Shown: one piece after another, positions 54,035 to 63,723 of the stretch
Layout of the letters: each line of letters opens with the position of its first letter
Position numbering within the stretch: the stretch's first letter is position 1
NCBI GenBank assembly: GCA_902592655.1
Contig: CACJFE010000001.1
Coordinates: 124,001-188,000 of the forward strand
Direction of reading: 5' to 3'
DNA length: 64,000 nt
Source of the DNA: an uncultured Pelagibacteraceae bacterium
GTDB lineage: Bacteria > Pseudomonadota > Alphaproteobacteria > Pelagibacterales > Pelagibacteraceae
The notes under the pieces: model-generated
The model's database searches: none
What the model was told of the DNA's origin: nothing
Seen by the model: the letters and a program-made list of their open reading frames with translations, nothing else
Made by a program: the position numbers and the translations under genes

Positions 54035-55339
54035 TTATTTTCCGAACTTAGTTTTTTTAATTAGAGACTCGTATTGAGAGCTCATCAGCCTTGTTTGAAC
54101 TTGTGTTACAGTATCCATAGCAACTACTACTACAATTAAAATAGAAGTACCACCTAAGTAAAAAGGAATTGGATATTTAGCGATTAAGAATTCGGGCATC
54201 AAACATACAAAAGTTAAATATAAAGCTCCAACAGTTGTTAATCTCATCAAAATTTCGTCTATATATTCAGCAGTTCTCTCTCCAGGTCTTATACCTGGCA
54301 CGTAGCCTCCATATTTTCTTAAATTTTCTGCAGTTTCTTTTGGATTAAAAACAATAGATGTGTAAAAAAAAGAGAAAAAAATTATTCCTGAAGCATACAG
54401 TAACATATAAAGTGGTTGTCCTTGTGTAAATAATGAGGAGATTTTAATAAATGAATCTGACTCTGCAAATCCAAAATTAGATATTGTTATTGGGAGCAAT
54501 AGTAGCGCAGATGCAAAAATTGCTGGTATAACTCCAGCTGTATTTATTTTTAATGGAAGATGTGAGGATTCTCCCCCGTACATTTTATTTCCGACTTGGC
54601 GTTTAGGGTAATTTATTAAAATTTTTCTCATTGCTCTTTCGAAAAAAACTATGAATAAAACTGTCAAAATAACTAGAATAAAAATTCCTACTATCATCAA
54701 AGCAGATAACGCTCCTGTTCTACCTAGCTCAAAAGTAGAAGCTAAAGCTCTAGGGATTTCAGCAACTATTCCAGAGAAAATTATTAATGAAATTCCGTTT
54801 CCAACACCTCTTAAAGTAATTTGTTCTCCTAACCACATTAGAAAAGTGGTGCCAGCTACCAGGGAAATAGTGGTCACAATTCTAAATGATAATCCTGGTT
54901 CAATTACTAAGTTGCCAGCATTTTCCAAACCAACTGATACGCCATAACCTTGAAGACATGCAATTAAAACAGTTCCGTATCTAGTTATTTGAGTAATTTT
55001 TTTTCTTCCTATTTCACCTTGTTCTTTTAAATTCTTAAAATAATCAGAGACACCAGTTAATAATTGAACAATAATAGAAGAGGATATGTAAGGCATAATC
55101 CCTAAAGCAAAAATTGCCATCCGTGTAACAGCGCCGCCCGAAAACATATTAAACATCCCTAAAAGACCTTTTTGACTTGAAGCCATTATTTCTTTAAGAG
55201 CAGAAGGATCTATACCAGCAAGCGGTACATAAGTTCCTAGCCTATATACTGTCAAAATTATAATTGTAAAAAATATTCTATTTTTTAAATCTTTTGCCTG
55301 ACTAAAGGCACCTGCTGTATTAATAGTCTCACTTGACAT
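54035..55339 (-). CDS. secY: Protein translocase subunit SecY
   Basis: Channel of the SecYEG translocon, ten membrane helices in 434 residues. LGTYVPLAGIDPSAL, the plug-region GLLGMFNMFSGGAVTRMAIF, YISSSIIVQLLT, NPKETAENLRKYGGYVPGIR and TVTQVQTRLMSSQYESL are diagnostic. It is 9 bases after rplO. Confidence 0.98.
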   Translation of the reverse strand: MSSETINTAGAFSQAKDLKNRIFFTIIILTVYRLGTYVPLAGIDPSALKEIMASSQKGLLGMFNMFSGGAVTRMAIFALGIMPYISSSIIVQLLTGVSDYFKNLKEQGEIGRKKITQITRYGTVLIACLQGYGVSVGLENAGNLVIEPGLSFRIVTTISLVAGTTFLMWLGEQITLRGVGNGISLIIFSGIVAEIPRALASTFELGRTGALSALMIVGIFILVILTVLFIVFFERAMRKILINYPKRQVGNKMYGGESSHLPLKINTAGVIPAIFASALLLLPITISNFGFAESDSFIKISSLFTQGQPLYMLLYASGIIFFSFFYTSIVFNPKETAENLRKYGGYVPGIRPGERTAEYIDEILMRLTTVGALYLTFVCLMPEFLIAKYPIPFYLGGTSILIVVVVAMDTVTQVQTRLMSSQYESLIKKTKFGK

Positions 55340-55348
55340 TTTTACCTA

Positions 55349-55798
55349 TTATTTAATCAAATTTAATTTGCCACCAGCTTTTTCTACTTTTTGCAAAGCT
55401 TGTTTGGATGCAAAATTTGCGGTTATCTGAATATTTGTTTTAATTTCTCCTGAACCTAGAATCTTTAATTTAGAATACTTTTGATTAATTAATTTTTTAT
55501 CTTTTAATATCTTAAGGTCTAAAACAGTTGTTAACGCGTTTTGTTTTTTATCTAAAATTTTCTGTATTTTTGATAAGTTAAGTATTGCAGTACTATTTGT
55601 TTTTAATGATTTAAAACCTCTTTTTGGCAACCTTCTATAAAGCGGCATTTGACCTCCTTCAAAACTTTTAATTGCAACACCCGATCTGGATTTTTGACCC
55701 TTGTGTCCTCTAGATGAGGTTTTTCCTTTTCCTGAGCCAATACCTCTACCTAATCTAATCTTTTTTTTATTAATTTTTGGTAAATTATTTAATTCCAT
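55349..55798 (-). CDS. rplO: 50S ribosomal protein L15
   Basis: Late-assembly large-subunit protein. RLGRGIGSGKGKTSSRGHKG, SGVAIKSFEGGQMPLYRRLP and KRGFKSL give a clear match; the C-terminal half ends with ASKQALQKVEKAGGKLNLI. It shares one base with rpsE (TAATG). rpmD (L30) normally sits between the two and is missing. Confidence 0.97.
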   Translation of the reverse strand: MELNNLPKINKKKIRLGRGIGSGKGKTSSRGHKGQKSRSGVAIKSFEGGQMPLYRRLPKRGFKSLKTNSTAILNLSKIQKILDKKQNALTTVLDLKILKDKKLINQKYSKLKILGSGEIKTNIQITANFASKQALQKVEKAGGKLNLIK

Positions 55799-56316
55799 TA
55801 TTTTGCCTCTCTTTGAATTACGACCTCGGATATTTTTTTTCCACGTATCGCTGATAAAGTTTTTGGAGAATTTTGGGATTTTAATCCATTAATACAAGCT
55901 TTCAATACATTATGTGGATTAGCTGATCCTAAAGACTTCGCTACAACATCCTGTATTCCTAATACTTCACAAACTGAACGGATGGCTCCTCCCGCGATAA
56001 TACCTGTACCTGCAGGAGCGGACCTTAAAAAAACTTTTCCGGATCCATTTTTACCATTAACATCGTGATGAAGTGTTCTTCCTTCTTTTAAAGGAATCTT
56101 TATTAAATTTCTTTTTGCTACCTCGGTAGCTTTTTTAATTGCGTCTGGAACTTGTTTTGATTTACCTTGACCTATGCCAATTGATCCCTTCTGGTTACCA
56201 ACAACTACTAATGCTGCAAAACCAAATCTTCTTCCGCCTTTAACAACTTTTGTAATTCTGTTAATAGCAACAAGTTTTTCTTTTATATCACTTTCAGTTT
56301 TTTTATTTTCAGCCAT
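55798..56316 (-). CDS. rpsE: 30S ribosomal protein S5
   Basis: Fidelity-related small-subunit protein. [59 protein letters not shown] and [14 protein letters not shown] are canonical. The 172-residue length is usual. It shares one base with rplR upstream and with rplO downstream. Confidence 0.98.
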   Translation of the reverse strand: MAENKKTESDIKEKLVAINRITKVVKGGRRFGFAALVVVGNQKGSIGIGQGKSKQVPDAIKKATEVAKRNLIKIPLKEGRTLHHDVNGKNGSGKVFLRSAPAGTGIIAGGAIRSVCEVLGIQDVVAKSLGSANPHNVLKACINGLKSQNSPKTLSAIRGKKISEVVIQREAK

Positions 56317-56666
56317 TAGAATTTTAGTCCATTTTTTCTTAGTATTTCAGCAAACTGTTTAATTCTTCCATGATATTTATATGCTCCTCTATCAAAATAA
56401 ACATCGCTTATATTTTTTTTTTTAGCTCTTTTAGCTAATATTTCGCCAATTAAATTAGATTTATCCATTTTTTTTGCTTTTTTTGCTCTTAGTTCTTTTT
56501 CAGTAGATGATGCTGAGACTATCGTTTTATTTTGCTTATCATCAATTATCTGTGCTGACAAATTATTAAGAGATTTTGAAACAGTTATTCTTAATCTGTT
56601 TGTGTTTTTGTCTTTGAGTTTTTTTCTATTTCTTAATTTTCTTTTAATTTTACTTAAATTCTTCAT
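56316..56666 (-). CDS. rplR: 50S ribosomal protein L18
   Basis: Binds 5S rRNA together with L5 and L25. The 116 residues contain [45 protein letters not shown]-type motifs and [11 protein letters not shown] at the end. The sequence is unusually Lys-rich but full length. It shares a base with rplF. Confidence 0.95.
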   Translation of the reverse strand: MKNLSKIKRKLRNRKKLKDKNTNRLRITVSKSLNNLSAQIIDDKQNKTIVSASSTEKELRAKKAKKMDKSNLIGEILAKRAKKKNISDVYFDRGAYKYHGRIKQFAEILRKNGLKF

Positions 56667-57208
56667 TATTTTTTCTTTCCTTCTTTACGTAGCACAAATT
56701 GACCTTTTTCTTTTATACCTTTCGCCTTATATGGTTCGACTGGTTTTAAATTTTTAATATCAGCTGCAATTTTTGATACTAATTCTTTATCAACTCCGCT
56801 AATTTTTATTATAGTTTGCTTTTCTACAGCAATTTTAATTTCTTTTGGTATGTCAAAATTAACTTCATGACTAAAACCAATTTGTAAATTAAGTATTTGG
56901 CCTTTTAAATTTGCTCTAAATCCTACTCCGCTTAATTCCAAAATCTTTTCGTGACCTAGCGTAACACCTTTAACAGCGTTATTTATTAAACTTCTGTATG
57001 TACCCCACATTATAGAGGTTTTTTTATCTATAGATTTTTGGATTGGTGAGATTTGGAACTCATTTTCGCTTACTTTAGATGAAAATATTTTATCATTGAT
57101 TGACAATTTTTTTGAGCCCTTAGGACCTGTGATAGTTAAACTAGGACCTTCAACTTTTATTGAAGAGTCTTTTGGTAATAAAATATTTTTTTTTCCTAAT
57201 TTTGACAT
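56666..57208 (-). CDS. rplF: 50S ribosomal protein L6
   Basis: Two-domain protein near the GTPase centre. SSIKVEGPSLTITGPKGSKK, WGTYRSLINNAVKGVTLGHE, LELSGVGFRANLKG and VEPYKAKGIKEKGQFVLRKEG identify it. The 180-residue length is normal. One-base overlap with rpsH. Confidence 0.97.
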   Translation of the reverse strand: MSKLGKKNILLPKDSSIKVEGPSLTITGPKGSKKLSINDKIFSSKVSENEFQISPIQKSIDKKTSIMWGTYRSLINNAVKGVTLGHEKILELSGVGFRANLKGQILNLQIGFSHEVNFDIPKEIKIAVEKQTIIKISGVDKELVSKIAADIKNLKPVEPYKAKGIKEKGQFVLRKEGKKK

Positions 57209-57606
57209 TAAAACACCCTACAAATTATTTCTCCACCAACATTATTTTTTCTAGCCTCTGTATCGCTCATTACACCTTTGGGTGTTGAAAGAATAGCTAG
57301 TCCTAAACCATTCATAACTTTTGGAATACTAGTAGCCCTCGAGTAAACTCGTCTACCAGGTTTTGATATTCTTTTAATTTCTTTGATGACTGGGTCTCCT
57401 TCATAATATTTTAATGTAATTTTTAATGTTATTTTATTATTTTCATTTTTTTCAATAAAATAATCATTGATGTATCCTTCTCTTTTCAAAATTTCTAATA
57501 TATTTCTTCTAAAATTTGATGAAGGTATTTCAATTGAATTTAAAGATCTTAATTGACCATTTCTAATTCTTGAAAACATATCGCCTACTGGGTCTGTAAA
57601 TGTCAT
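57208..57606 (-). CDS. rpsH: 30S ribosomal protein S8
   Basis: Primary 16S rRNA binder and, in E. coli, translational repressor of the spc operon. DPVGDMFSRIRNGQ at the start and SRATSIPKVMNGLGLAILST and NNVGGEIICRVF at the end are typical. The 132 residues are complete. Confidence 0.97.
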   Translation of the reverse strand: MTFTDPVGDMFSRIRNGQLRSLNSIEIPSSNFRRNILEILKREGYINDYFIEKNENNKITLKITLKYYEGDPVIKEIKRISKPGRRVYSRATSIPKVMNGLGLAILSTPKGVMSDTEARKNNVGGEIICRVF

Positions 57607-57613
57607 AATCCTC

Positions 57614-57919
57614 CTACCAACTTGATTTTGTTATCCCAGGAATCTTCCCTGATGAAGCCATATCTCTTAACGCAATTCTAGATATCTTCAATTTTCTATA
57701 TACTCCGTGAGGCCTACCTGAAACCTCACACCTGTTTCTTACCCTTATTTTTGCTGAGTTTTTCGGTAATTTATTCAACTTTAACTGTGCCTCAAATCTT
57801 TCTGATAATTCTAATTTTTTATTATTAATAATCTTTTTCAATTCAGCTCTTTTTTTTTCATATCTCTTAACAAGCTTCATTCTTTTTAAATTTTTTTGTA
57901 TTGCACTTTTTTTTGCCAT
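57614..57919 (-). CDS. rpsN: 30S ribosomal protein S14
   Basis: The 101-residue long form without zinc cysteines: MAKKSAIQKNLKRMKLVKRY at the start, LNKLPKNSAKIRVRNRCEVS, GRPHGVYRKLKISRIALRDM and the end GKIPGITKSSW. Between rplE and rpsH, as in the standard spc operon. Confidence 0.97.
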   Translation of the reverse strand: MAKKSAIQKNLKRMKLVKRYEKKRAELKKIINNKKLELSERFEAQLKLNKLPKNSAKIRVRNRCEVSGRPHGVYRKLKISRIALRDMASSGKIPGITKSSW

Positions 57920-57926
57920 TATATCC

Positions 57927-58478
57927 TCAATTTTTTTTTGTTATTAAAGGGAAATTAAATTCTTTTAAAAGCTCTAACGTTGCCTCTTTACTTTTGCTCG
58001 ATGTAACAATTGTAATATCTAAGCCTCTTATTTTTTCTACTTTATCAAAGTTAACTTCTGGAAAAACTATATGCTCTTTGATCCCAAATGAATAATTGTA
58101 TGAACTATCTATACCTTTGGAAGGCAAACCTCTAAAGTCCTTAATACGAGGTAAAGCAATATTTACTAATCTATCTATAAACTCGTACATTCTATGAGAT
58201 CTTAAAGTAACTTTAACACCTGCGCTAGAGTCTTTTCTTGTTTTAAAATTTGAAATTGATTTTTTAAACTTTGTAATTATCGGCTTTTGTCCAGCAATTA
58301 AAGCCATATCATCAACACAAGATTTAAGCTTTTTGCTGTCAGACGCATCCTCACCAAGACCCATATTTAAAACAATTTTTTGAATTTTTGGGACTTCATG
58401 CTTGTTTTTCAAAGATAATTTACTCATTAATTTTAGAATTATCTCTTTATCGTAAGCTATTTTTAATCTTGGTATCAT
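57927..58478 (-). CDS. rplE: 50S ribosomal protein L5
   Basis: 5S rRNA-binding protein of the central protuberance. KIQKIVLNMGLGEDASDSK, GQKPIITKFKKSISNFKTR, GVKVTLRSHRMYEFIDRLV and LPRIKDFRGLPSKGID are seen. The 183 residues are full length. It overlaps rplX by 4 bases. Confidence 0.97.
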   Translation of the reverse strand: MIPRLKIAYDKEIILKLMSKLSLKNKHEVPKIQKIVLNMGLGEDASDSKKLKSCVDDMALIAGQKPIITKFKKSISNFKTRKDSSAGVKVTLRSHRMYEFIDRLVNIALPRIKDFRGLPSKGIDSSYNYSFGIKEHIVFPEVNFDKVEKIRGLDITIVTSSKSKEATLELLKEFNFPLITKKN

Positions 58479-58723
58479 TTATTCCCTTTAATTTTTTTTT
58501 CTTTTTTTTTATCATCAATACTTTTAACGTTAGATAGATGTATAAAATTTTCTTTTGAAATTATTCCACCTTTATTTTCTTTTGTTGGCTTCAAATGTTT
58601 TTTAATCATATTAATTGATTTAACTTTAATTTTATCAAATTTTCTATTTATCTCTAAAATTTCACCTGTTTTACCTTTGTCTTTTCCAGTTATAATCTTT
58701 ACTTGTGTTCCTTTTTTAATCAT
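58475..58723 (-). CDS. rplX: 50S ribosomal protein L24, short
   Basis: Assembly-initiator protein with a KOW motif: IKKGTQVKIITGKDKGKTGE, then INRKFDKIKVKSINMIKKHL and KENFIHLSNVKSID. At 82 residues it lacks about 20 C-terminal residues found in many homologues and ends in a basic tail. Confidence 0.95.
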   Translation of the reverse strand: MIKKGTQVKIITGKDKGKTGEILEINRKFDKIKVKSINMIKKHLKPTKENKGGIISKENFIHLSNVKSIDDKKKEKKIKGNK

Positions 58724-58726
58724 TAT

Positions 58727-59095
58727 TTATAAAACCTCCGGCGCTAAAGAAATAATTTTTGTATGGCCTTTTGATCTCAGCTCTCTAGTAACTGGTCCAA
58801 ATATTCTAGTTCCAATCGGTTCACCTTTATCATCAGTTAAAACAACAGCGTTTTTATCAAACTGAACTTTCGATCCATCATTCCTGTAAATTTCTTTTCT
58901 TGTTCTTACTACTACGGCTTTGTGCACTGCTCCTTTTTTTACTTTTCCCTTAGGAATAGCGTCTTTAACACTGATAACTATTAAATCTCCGACTGAGGCG
59001 TATCTTCTTTTAGATCCGCCTAAAACTTTTATGCACTCTACTCTTTTAGCACCAGTGTTATCAGCTACAGTAAGTTCTGTTTGTATTTGTATCAT
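58727..59095 (-). CDS. rplN: 50S ribosomal protein L14
   Basis: Inter-subunit bridge protein. [20 protein letters not shown] is the usual start, so I place the ATG at 59093-59095; the frame could be extended by six codons into rpsQ but that would be unusual. [20 protein letters not shown] and ISLAPEVL end it (122 residues). Start and rpsQ stop share one base. Confidence 0.97.
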   Translation of the reverse strand: MIQIQTELTVADNTGAKRVECIKVLGGSKRRYASVGDLIVISVKDAIPKGKVKKGAVHKAVVVRTRKEIYRNDGSKVQFDKNAVVLTDDKGEPIGTRIFGPVTRELRSKGHTKIISLAPEVL

Positions 59096-59322
59096 TATTC
59101 TATTACCTGCCAAGTTTTCTTTTTTGATATTGGTTTACATTCTTGAATAGAAACTACTTGTCCTTCCTTAAATTTATTTTTTTCATCGTGTGCATGATAT
59201 TTTTTTGATCTCTTAATAATTTTTTCATAAAAAGGGTGTTTAAACTTTCTAGTAACTTGCACTACAATTGTTTTGTTGTTTTTAGCACTAGTGACGGTTC
59301 CTTTTAATATTTTTTTTGTCAT
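59095..59322 (-). CDS. rpsQ: 30S ribosomal protein S17
   Basis: Early 16S rRNA binder. [40 protein letters not shown] and [18 protein letters not shown] are canonical. The 75 residues are slightly short at the C-terminus. It overlaps rpmC by 4 bases. Confidence 0.97.
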   Translation of the reverse strand: MTKKILKGTVTSAKNNKTIVVQVTRKFKHPFYEKIIKRSKKYHAHDEKNKFKEGQVVSIQECKPISKKKTWQVIE

Positions 59323-59504
59323 TTTGTATTTTTTATTGTTGTATAAAGTCTAGCTATACTTTTTCTAATTTGGTTAAATTGAGCTGGGTTATTTATTTGA
59401 TTATTTACTTTTTTAAATCTTAGATTAAACAAATCTTTTTTTAAAGCTTGAATTTTTTTTTCAGACTCATTTGTTGTCAATTTTTTTTCAGTTTTTTTTT
59501 TCAT
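59319..59504 (-). CDS. rpmC: 50S ribosomal protein L29
   Basis: Two-helix protein at the tunnel exit. [20 protein letters not shown] and [17 protein letters not shown] match L29. The 61 residues are normal. It sits between rplP and rpsQ in standard order. Confidence 0.93.
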   Translation of the reverse strand: MKKKTEKKLTTNESEKKIQALKKDLFNLRFKKVNNQINNPAQFNQIRKSIARLYTTIKNTK

Positions 59505-59507
59505 ATT

Positions 59508-59912
59508 TTATCTTTTTATAAATTTAGTTTTAACAGGTAATTTCGCTGAAGCCTTATATAATGCTTCTCTAGCTACATCTTCAGAAACCCCATCGATTTC
59601 AAAGATTATTCTACCTGGTTTTACTCTACATGCATAATATTCTGGTGATCCTTTTCCTTTTCCCATTCTTACCTCAGTTGGTTTTTTTGAAACTGGAATA
59701 TTTGGGAAGATTCGTGTCCACACTTTACCTGTTCTCTTCATGTATCTTGTTAAAGCTACACGTGCTGCTTCGATTTGTTTACCAATAATTCTCTCAGGTT
59801 GAGTTGCTTTTAAACCGAATTGCCCGTAATTCAATTTTACAGCTCTTGAAGCACTACCATGAATTCTTCCTTTAAAAGCTTTTCTATATTTAGTTCTTAC
59901 CGGCTGTAGCAC
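59508..59912 (-). CDS. rplP: 50S ribosomal protein L16
   Basis: Binds tRNA in the A-site region. [19 protein letters not shown] is the expected start, so the 23-base overlap with rpsC is real. [37 protein letters not shown] and [20 protein letters not shown] follow. The 134 residues are slightly shorter than in many homologues. Confidence 0.98.
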   Translation of the reverse strand: MLQPVRTKYRKAFKGRIHGSASRAVKLNYGQFGLKATQPERIIGKQIEAARVALTRYMKRTGKVWTRIFPNIPVSKKPTEVRMGKGKGSPEYYACRVKPGRIIFEIDGVSEDVAREALYKASAKLPVKTKFIKR

Positions 59913-60576
59913 TTTTTACCCTTTCCTTTTTTTCTTTTTCCACGTCCTTGGCCATTAGCTCACCTTTATAGATCCAAACTTTAACACCAATTATTCCATA
60001 GGTTGTCAAAGCTTCAGCAAAACCATAATCTAAATCAGCTCTTAAAGTATGTGAGGGTATACTTCCTTCTCTTAACCATTCTGTTCGAGCTATTTCGTTA
60101 CCTGCTAATCGACCGCTCACCATTACTTTTATCCCTTTTGCGTTTAATCTCATTGCTGACTGCATTGCTCTTTTCATCGCCCTCCTGTAAGCGACTCTTT
60201 TTACTAATTGTTGGGCAATATTTTCGGCTACTAAATTAGAGTTCAGTTCTGGTTTTTTAATTTCTTTAATATTGATATTCACATCACTATCTGTAATTTT
60301 CATTATATTCTTTTTAATTTTTTCAATATCAGCGCCTTTTTTTCCAATTACAAAACCTGGTCTAGAAGTATGTATTGAAACTGTACATTTTTTTGAAGAT
60401 CTTTCGATTATAATTTCAGAAACACCAGAATTAGTTATATTCTTTTTTATATATTTACGAATTTTAAAATCTTCAATTAAATATTTTCCAAAATCTCTTT
60501 TTTTAGCAAACCAAGTTGAGTCCCATCCTCTATTAATTCCTAATCTTAGTCCTATTGGATTTATTTTTTGTCCCAT
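59890..60576 (-). CDS. rpsC: 30S ribosomal protein S3
   Basis: mRNA-entry protein with a KH domain. [59 protein letters not shown] and [13 protein letters not shown] are diagnostic. The 228 residues are full length; the end overlaps rplP by 23 bases. Confidence 0.98.
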   Translation of the reverse strand: MGQKINPIGLRLGINRGWDSTWFAKKRDFGKYLIEDFKIRKYIKKNITNSGVSEIIIERSSKKCTVSIHTSRPGFVIGKKGADIEKIKKNIMKITDSDVNINIKEIKKPELNSNLVAENIAQQLVKRVAYRRAMKRAMQSAMRLNAKGIKVMVSGRLAGNEIARTEWLREGSIPSHTLRADLDYGFAEALTTYGIIGVKVWIYKGELMAKDVEKEKKERVKSATAGKN

Positions 60577-60944
60577 TACTTGCTTCCCTTCTTAACTTTT
60601 TTTTCCTCTAAAATTATTGTAATTCTACTGAATGGCTTTTTAATTGGGCTAGCTCTTCCTTTTGCTCTGGGCCTATATCTCTTCATTACTAGTGATTTAC
60701 CCACATAAGCTTCTTTAATAAATAAGTTATCTATGTCAAATTGATTATTATTTTCTGCATTAGAAATAGCAGATTTAACTGTTTTGCTAACGTCTCTTGC
60801 AATTCTCTTTCTTGTAAATTCTAAATCTCTTAATGCTATGTCTGCTTTTTTTCCTTTAATAAAATTACAAACTAAAGCCAGTTTTCTAGGGCTCGTTCTA
60901 ACATTTTTATTTATAGCTTTTACTAACAAGTTACTTTTTTCCAT
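60576..60944 (-). CDS. rplV: 50S ribosomal protein L22
   Basis: Exit-tunnel protein. [40 protein letters not shown] and [20 protein letters not shown] are typical. The 122 residues are complete. One base shared with rpsS upstream and rpsC downstream. Confidence 0.97.
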   Translation of the reverse strand: MEKSNLLVKAINKNVRTSPRKLALVCNFIKGKKADIALRDLEFTRKRIARDVSKTVKSAISNAENNNQFDIDNLFIKEAYVGKSLVMKRYRPRAKGRASPIKKPFSRITIILEEKKVKKGSK

Positions 60945-61264
60945 TATTTTTTATCTCCGGCAGCAGGTTTGGTTTCTGCAGCTGCTGTAGCGGCTGCTTT
61001 TTTATCTGCAGGTGTATGACCTTTAAATGTTCTTGAAGGCGCAAACTCTCCAAGTTTATGACCTACCATTTCTTCAGAAATTGTAATTGGAATAAAACTT
61101 TTTCCATTGTGAATCATAAAACTATGACCGACAAAATCCGGGATAATCGTTGAATTTCTTGACCAAGTTTTAATTGGTTTTTTATTAGGAGAGCCCTTTA
61201 GTTTGTCTATCTTTTTTAATAGACTCGGATGTACAAAAGGTCCTTTCCAAATTGATCTGGTCAT
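60944..61264 (-). CDS. rpsS: 30S ribosomal protein S19 with Ala-rich tail
   Basis: Head protein forming an inter-subunit bridge. [40 protein letters not shown] and [17 protein letters not shown] complete the normal 92-residue core. A tail of about 14 further residues is rich in Ala, Thr and Lys, unusual against the Lys/Ile/Asn bias of neighbouring proteins. Confidence 0.97.
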   Translation of the reverse strand: MTRSIWKGPFVHPSLLKKIDKLKGSPNKKPIKTWSRNSTIIPDFVGHSFMIHNGKSFIPITISEEMVGHKLGEFAPSRTFKGHTPADKKAAATAAAETKPAAGDKK

Positions 61265-62097
61265 TATTTATTCCTTTTCTTTCTTCTAGTGATTATAAAC
61301 TTGTCACTCCTTTTTGGTCTTCGAGTTTTTAGTCCTTTAGCAGATTGTCCCCATGGTGATACTGGGCTTCTTCCACCAGAAGTTTTACCTTCTCCCCCTC
61401 CATGAGGATGGTCAACAGGATTCATGGCCACACCCCTTGTCTGAGGCCTCTTTCCTCTCCATCTATTTCTCCCTGCTTTACCAATTTTGATATTTTTTTG
61501 ATCAGAATTAGAAACAACTCCAATAGTTGCTTGGCATGAAACGCTCACTTTTCTCATTTCTCCAGATGAAAGTTTCAAAATCGCATAATCTCCATCATAA
61601 CCAGATAAAGTTATGGAGGAACCAGCTGATCTTGCTAATTTTGCGCCATTTCCCGGTATTAGTTCAACATTATGTATGGCAGTACCGGGAGGTATATCAC
61701 TAAGTTCTAGCGAGTTTCCAACTTTAATTTCGACATTTTTTCCAGACTCGACTTTATCTCCTTCTTTTAGACCTTGCGGACAAATAATATATGACTTTTC
61801 TTTATCAGTATAATTAATTAAAGCAATATAAGCAGTTCTGTTAGGATCGTATTCAATTCTCTCAACTGTTCCTTTAACATTTTTCTTTTTTCTGTAGAAA
61901 TCGATTATTCTATATTTGTGTTTGGATCCACCTCCAATATGTCTAGAAGTTATTCTACCATTATTATTACGACCACCAGTAAAATTTTGTCCTTTTGTCA
62001 ATGGTTTATAAGGTGCTCCCTTCCATAACTTGCTTTTATCAATTACAACTGTGCCTCTAGTTGATTTAGTGTAAGGTTTAAAAGTTTTTAAAGCCAT
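61264..62097 (-). CDS. rplB: 50S ribosomal protein L2
   Basis: Peptidyl-transferase-region protein, 277 residues. [54 protein letters not shown] and the signature [20 protein letters not shown] are intact, including the catalytically important histidine. Confidence 0.98.
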   Translation of the reverse strand: MALKTFKPYTKSTRGTVVIDKSKLWKGAPYKPLTKGQNFTGGRNNNGRITSRHIGGGSKHKYRIIDFYRKKKNVKGTVERIEYDPNRTAYIALINYTDKEKSYIICPQGLKEGDKVESGKNVEIKVGNSLELSDIPPGTAIHNVELIPGNGAKLARSAGSSITLSGYDGDYAILKLSSGEMRKVSVSCQATIGVVSNSDQKNIKIGKAGRNRWRGKRPQTRGVAMNPVDHPHGGGEGKTSGGRSPVSPWGQSAKGLKTRRPKRSDKFIITRRKKRNK

Positions 62098-62100
62098 AAA

Positions 62101-62394
62101 TTAAATACCAGTTGTAAGATCAATGCTTTGACCTTTTTTTAAAGTTATTATTGCTTTCTTGTAACCACTTTTGTACGATTTTTTACCTTGTTTCATTTTA
62201 ATTTTAGTTTTCTGATTAATTATATTTATTTTTACTACATTAACCTTAAATATTTTTTCAATGTTTTTTTTTATAGATTTTTTGTTAGCTTTATTGTGAA
62301 CTTTGAAAACTGTTTTATTTTGTTCAGATAAAATAGTCGCTTTTTCTGTTATTATTGGACTTCTAATTGAGTCTGTGTAGTTAATTTTTTTCAT
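62101..62394 (-). CDS. rplW: 50S ribosomal protein L23
   Basis: Docking protein at the tunnel exit for SRP and trigger factor. SIRSPIITEKATILSEQNK, VFKVHNKANKKSIKKNIEK and KMKQGKKSYKSGYKKAIITL match the family. The 97 residues are normal. It overlaps rplD by 14 bases. Confidence 0.96.
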   Translation of the reverse strand: MKKINYTDSIRSPIITEKATILSEQNKTVFKVHNKANKKSIKKNIEKIFKVNVVKINIINQKTKIKMKQGKKSYKSGYKKAIITLKKGQSIDLTTGI

Positions 62395-63016
62395 TTAAAA
62401 CTCTTTCTTGTATTTTTTTTGCAGATGTAGAAGTTATGATTAAATTTTTATATTTAAAAATATCATAAATATTTGCTCCGTTGTGCTTTATAATTTTAAT
62501 ATCTTTAATATTCCTAGCTGATTTATTTATATTTTTAATAGACTCATCGTCAGATATTATTAGAGAATTTAATAACTTATTTTTTGTTAAGAATTTATAA
62601 AAGTCTTTTGTTTTTTTTATTTCTTTCTTTACATCTTCCATAAAAAATAAAGTTTTATCTAAATTTTTTTTTGACAAAGTTTGAGCTAATGCTGCTTTTC
62701 TAACTTTTTTGTTGATTTTTTTAATTTTATAGACTGATCCTTTCGGGCCATGTGCTACGCCTCCACCTACAAATATTGGAGCCTTTTTACTAGCGTGTCT
62801 TGCGCCACCACTTCCTTTTTGAGCAACAATTTTTTTTGTCGATCCTCTAATTTGATTTCTTTGTTTAGTTTTTGCAGTTCTACTTTTTGAGTGGTTTAAT
62901 TGCCAATCAATTACATATTTAATCATTTTATGATTAACTTTTAATCCTACTAATTTTTCTGAAATCTCAATTGAACTAGAAGATTGACCTTCGACATTTA
63001 ATAGAGGAAGTTTCAT
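62381..63016 (-). CDS. rplD: 50S ribosomal protein L4
   Basis: Exit-tunnel protein and, in E. coli, S10-operon autoregulator. The internal loop RTAKTKQRNQIRGSTKKIVA and QKGSGGARHASKKAPIFVGG are diagnostic; the C-terminal half is divergent and Lys/Ile-rich. The 211 residues are normal. Confidence 0.97.
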   Translation of the reverse strand: MKLPLLNVEGQSSSSIEISEKLVGLKVNHKMIKYVIDWQLNHSKSRTAKTKQRNQIRGSTKKIVAQKGSGGARHASKKAPIFVGGGVAHGPKGSVYKIKKINKKVRKAALAQTLSKKNLDKTLFFMEDVKKEIKKTKDFYKFLTKNKLLNSLIISDDESIKNINKSARNIKDIKIIKHNGANIYDIFKYKNLIITSTSAKKIQERVLNEKN

Positions 63017-63721
63017 TTATTTCTTCCCTTTCTTTGCTGTTGCTGCTTTTAATTTTGCTGCATGTTTCTCTTGTATTGTCTTTCTTGAAATCTTTTTCAC
63101 TGACTCTCTCAAATAGACAATTGAGTTTTTAGACCCTGGAATTGAACCCCTCAAATAAATTAGATTATTGTCAAGATCTGATCTAATTACTTCTAAATTC
63201 AAAATAGTTCTAGATTTATCACCCATATGCCCAGCCATTTTTTTTCCTTTGAAAACTTTACCCGGATCTTGGCGCTGCCCTGTTGAACCATGAGATCTGT
63301 GAGAAACTGAAACACCATGAGAAGCTCTTAAACCACCAAAATTCCATCTTTTCATAACCCCGGCAAATCCTTTACCAATTGTTTTAGACCTAACATCTAT
63401 AAATTTTTTATCTTTAAATATCTCTAAACCTATCTCATTCCCTTCTTTGTATTCTGTGTTATTTTCAACTCTGTACTCCTTAAGAATTTTTTTTGGTTCT
63501 GTATTTTTTTTTGCAAAGTATCCTTTCATCTGTTTGGTTAATTTTGAATTTTTTAATCTAAAGAAACCAATTTTTACTGCGTTATACCCAGCTTTTTCTT
63601 TAGAAATAAGATCCAAAACCCTTCCTTTTTCAATTTTTACAACAGTCACGGGCACTGACTGACCTGTTTCTAAAAATTCCCTAGTCATTCCAAGTTTAGT
63701 TCCTATTAATCCGATACTCAT
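63017..63721 (-). CDS. rplC: 50S ribosomal protein L3
   Basis: Early large-subunit assembly protein. GLIGTKLGMTREFLETGQSV, GKGFAGVMKRWNFGGLRASH, GQRQDPGKVFKGKKMAGHMG identify it. An Ala/Lys-rich tail of about 20 residues closes the 234-residue product. It directly abuts rplD. Confidence 0.98.
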   Translation of the reverse strand: MSIGLIGTKLGMTREFLETGQSVPVTVVKIEKGRVLDLISKEKAGYNAVKIGFFRLKNSKLTKQMKGYFAKKNTEPKKILKEYRVENNTEYKEGNEIGLEIFKDKKFIDVRSKTIGKGFAGVMKRWNFGGLRASHGVSVSHRSHGSTGQRQDPGKVFKGKKMAGHMGDKSRTILNLEVIRSDLDNNLIYLRGSIPGSKNSIVYLRESVKKISRKTIQEKHAAKLKAATAKKGKK

Positions 63722-63723
63722 AA

